This document shows, piece by piece, positions 5,583-5,696 of a DNA stretch of 5,696 nucleotides; position 1 is the first letter of the stretch; each line of letters starts with the position of its first letter. The notes under the pieces were generated by a model. It saw only the letters and a list, made by a program, of their open reading frames with translations. It was not told the origin of the DNA and searched no databases. Origin of the DNA: DATDCV01 sp036524155. Lineage in GTDB: Bacteria > Verrucomicrobiota > Verrucomicrobiia > Limisphaerales > UBA8199. A program made the translations under genes and the position numbers. The stretch is taken from contig DATDCV010000612.1 of NCBI GenBank assembly GCA_036524155.1, positions 1 to 5,696 of the forward strand. Direction: 5' to 3'.

Positions 5583-5696
5583 ATGAAAAAGAGTTCTCCG
5601 GTTTCCCGCAGCGGCCGGTTCGCAGTCGGTCCGGCCAGGGAGGTGGCCCAGTTCACCGAATCCATTTCCTTTGATTGGCGGCTCTGGCGCGAGGAC
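5583..5696 (+). CDS. argH: Argininosuccinate lyase, N-terminal fragment cut by window end
   Basis: The lyase splits argininosuccinate into arginine and fumarate, the last step of arginine synthesis, in the cytoplasm as a homotetramer. Only 38 codons are present, from the ATG at 5583 to the window edge with no stop. After a short MKKSSPVSR leader, residues 10-14 (SGRFA) and 20-38 (EVAQFTESISFDWRLWRED) match the ArgH N-terminus, whose family pattern is G-G-R-F, then F-x-x-S-I-x-F-D-x-R-L-x-x-x-D. The complete enzyme is usually about 460 residues. The serine in place of the first glycine of GGRF fits a variant that I recall from Verrucomicrobiota-type sequences. The assignment rests on this short but distinctive stretch. 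Confidence 0.85.
   Translation, partial: MKKSSPVSRSGRFAVGPAREVAQFTESISFDWRLWRED

Noticed and set aside
1..5696. CRISPR array, tRNA, rRNA or known insertion sequence
   Set aside because: No regularly spaced direct repeats, no cloverleaf-like segment and no intact transposase were seen on either strand.

Overview
The window looks like ordinary chromosomal DNA from a GC-rich bacterium with a Gram-negative type of envelope. The best guess is Verrucomicrobiota, of the Pedosphaera/Limisphaerales kind. That placement is an inference. It rests on the style of the genes (a secreted GH29 fucosidase, a zinc-ribbon/single-membrane-helix protein, an SGNH hydrolase with a membrane anchor, an ArgH N-terminus beginning SGRFAVGPA) and on dispersed palindromic repeats that I associate from memory with such genomes. 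No rRNA or other phylogenetic marker is present.

Layout, left to right. (1) Bases 1-1706, minus strand: a secreted alpha-L-fucosidase whose reading frame runs out of the window. It holds one complete GH29 unit and, without any stop, the start of a second, so it is a tandem GH29 fusion. (2) Bases 1707-2215: a non-coding stretch with an inverted repeat close to the fucosidase start, a REP-like palindrome preceded by GTAG, and a decayed C-terminal piece of a tyrosine recombinase (integron-integrase/Xer type). (3) Bases 2216-3493, plus strand: an SGNH/GDSL-type hydrolase with three N-terminal membrane helices. (4) Bases 3494-3662: a short convergent gap dominated by a pair of inverted palindromic repeat units. 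(5) Bases 3663-4550, minus strand: an exported alpha-helical, coiled-coil protein with a three-fold internal repeat; a palindromic repeat element lies inside its leader-coding region. (6) Bases 4640-5473, minus strand: an N-terminal zinc ribbon, one membrane helix and an extracytoplasmic domain. (7) Bases 5583-5696, plus strand: the first 38 codons of argH (argininosuccinate lyase), divergent from gene 6.

There is no obvious single pathway here. The fucosidase is for breakdown of fucose-containing glycans. The SGNH protein probably acts on an ester or acyl group outside the cytoplasmic membrane. Genes 5 and 6 are same-strand neighbours of unknown role in the envelope. argH is housekeeping arginine synthesis. 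The most interesting features are the tandem fucosidase, the repeat inserted in frame in a signal-peptide region, and the number of distinct palindromic repeats in about 2.7 kb. I found no convincing evidence of a new multi-gene system such as defence, CRISPR or a biosynthetic cluster.
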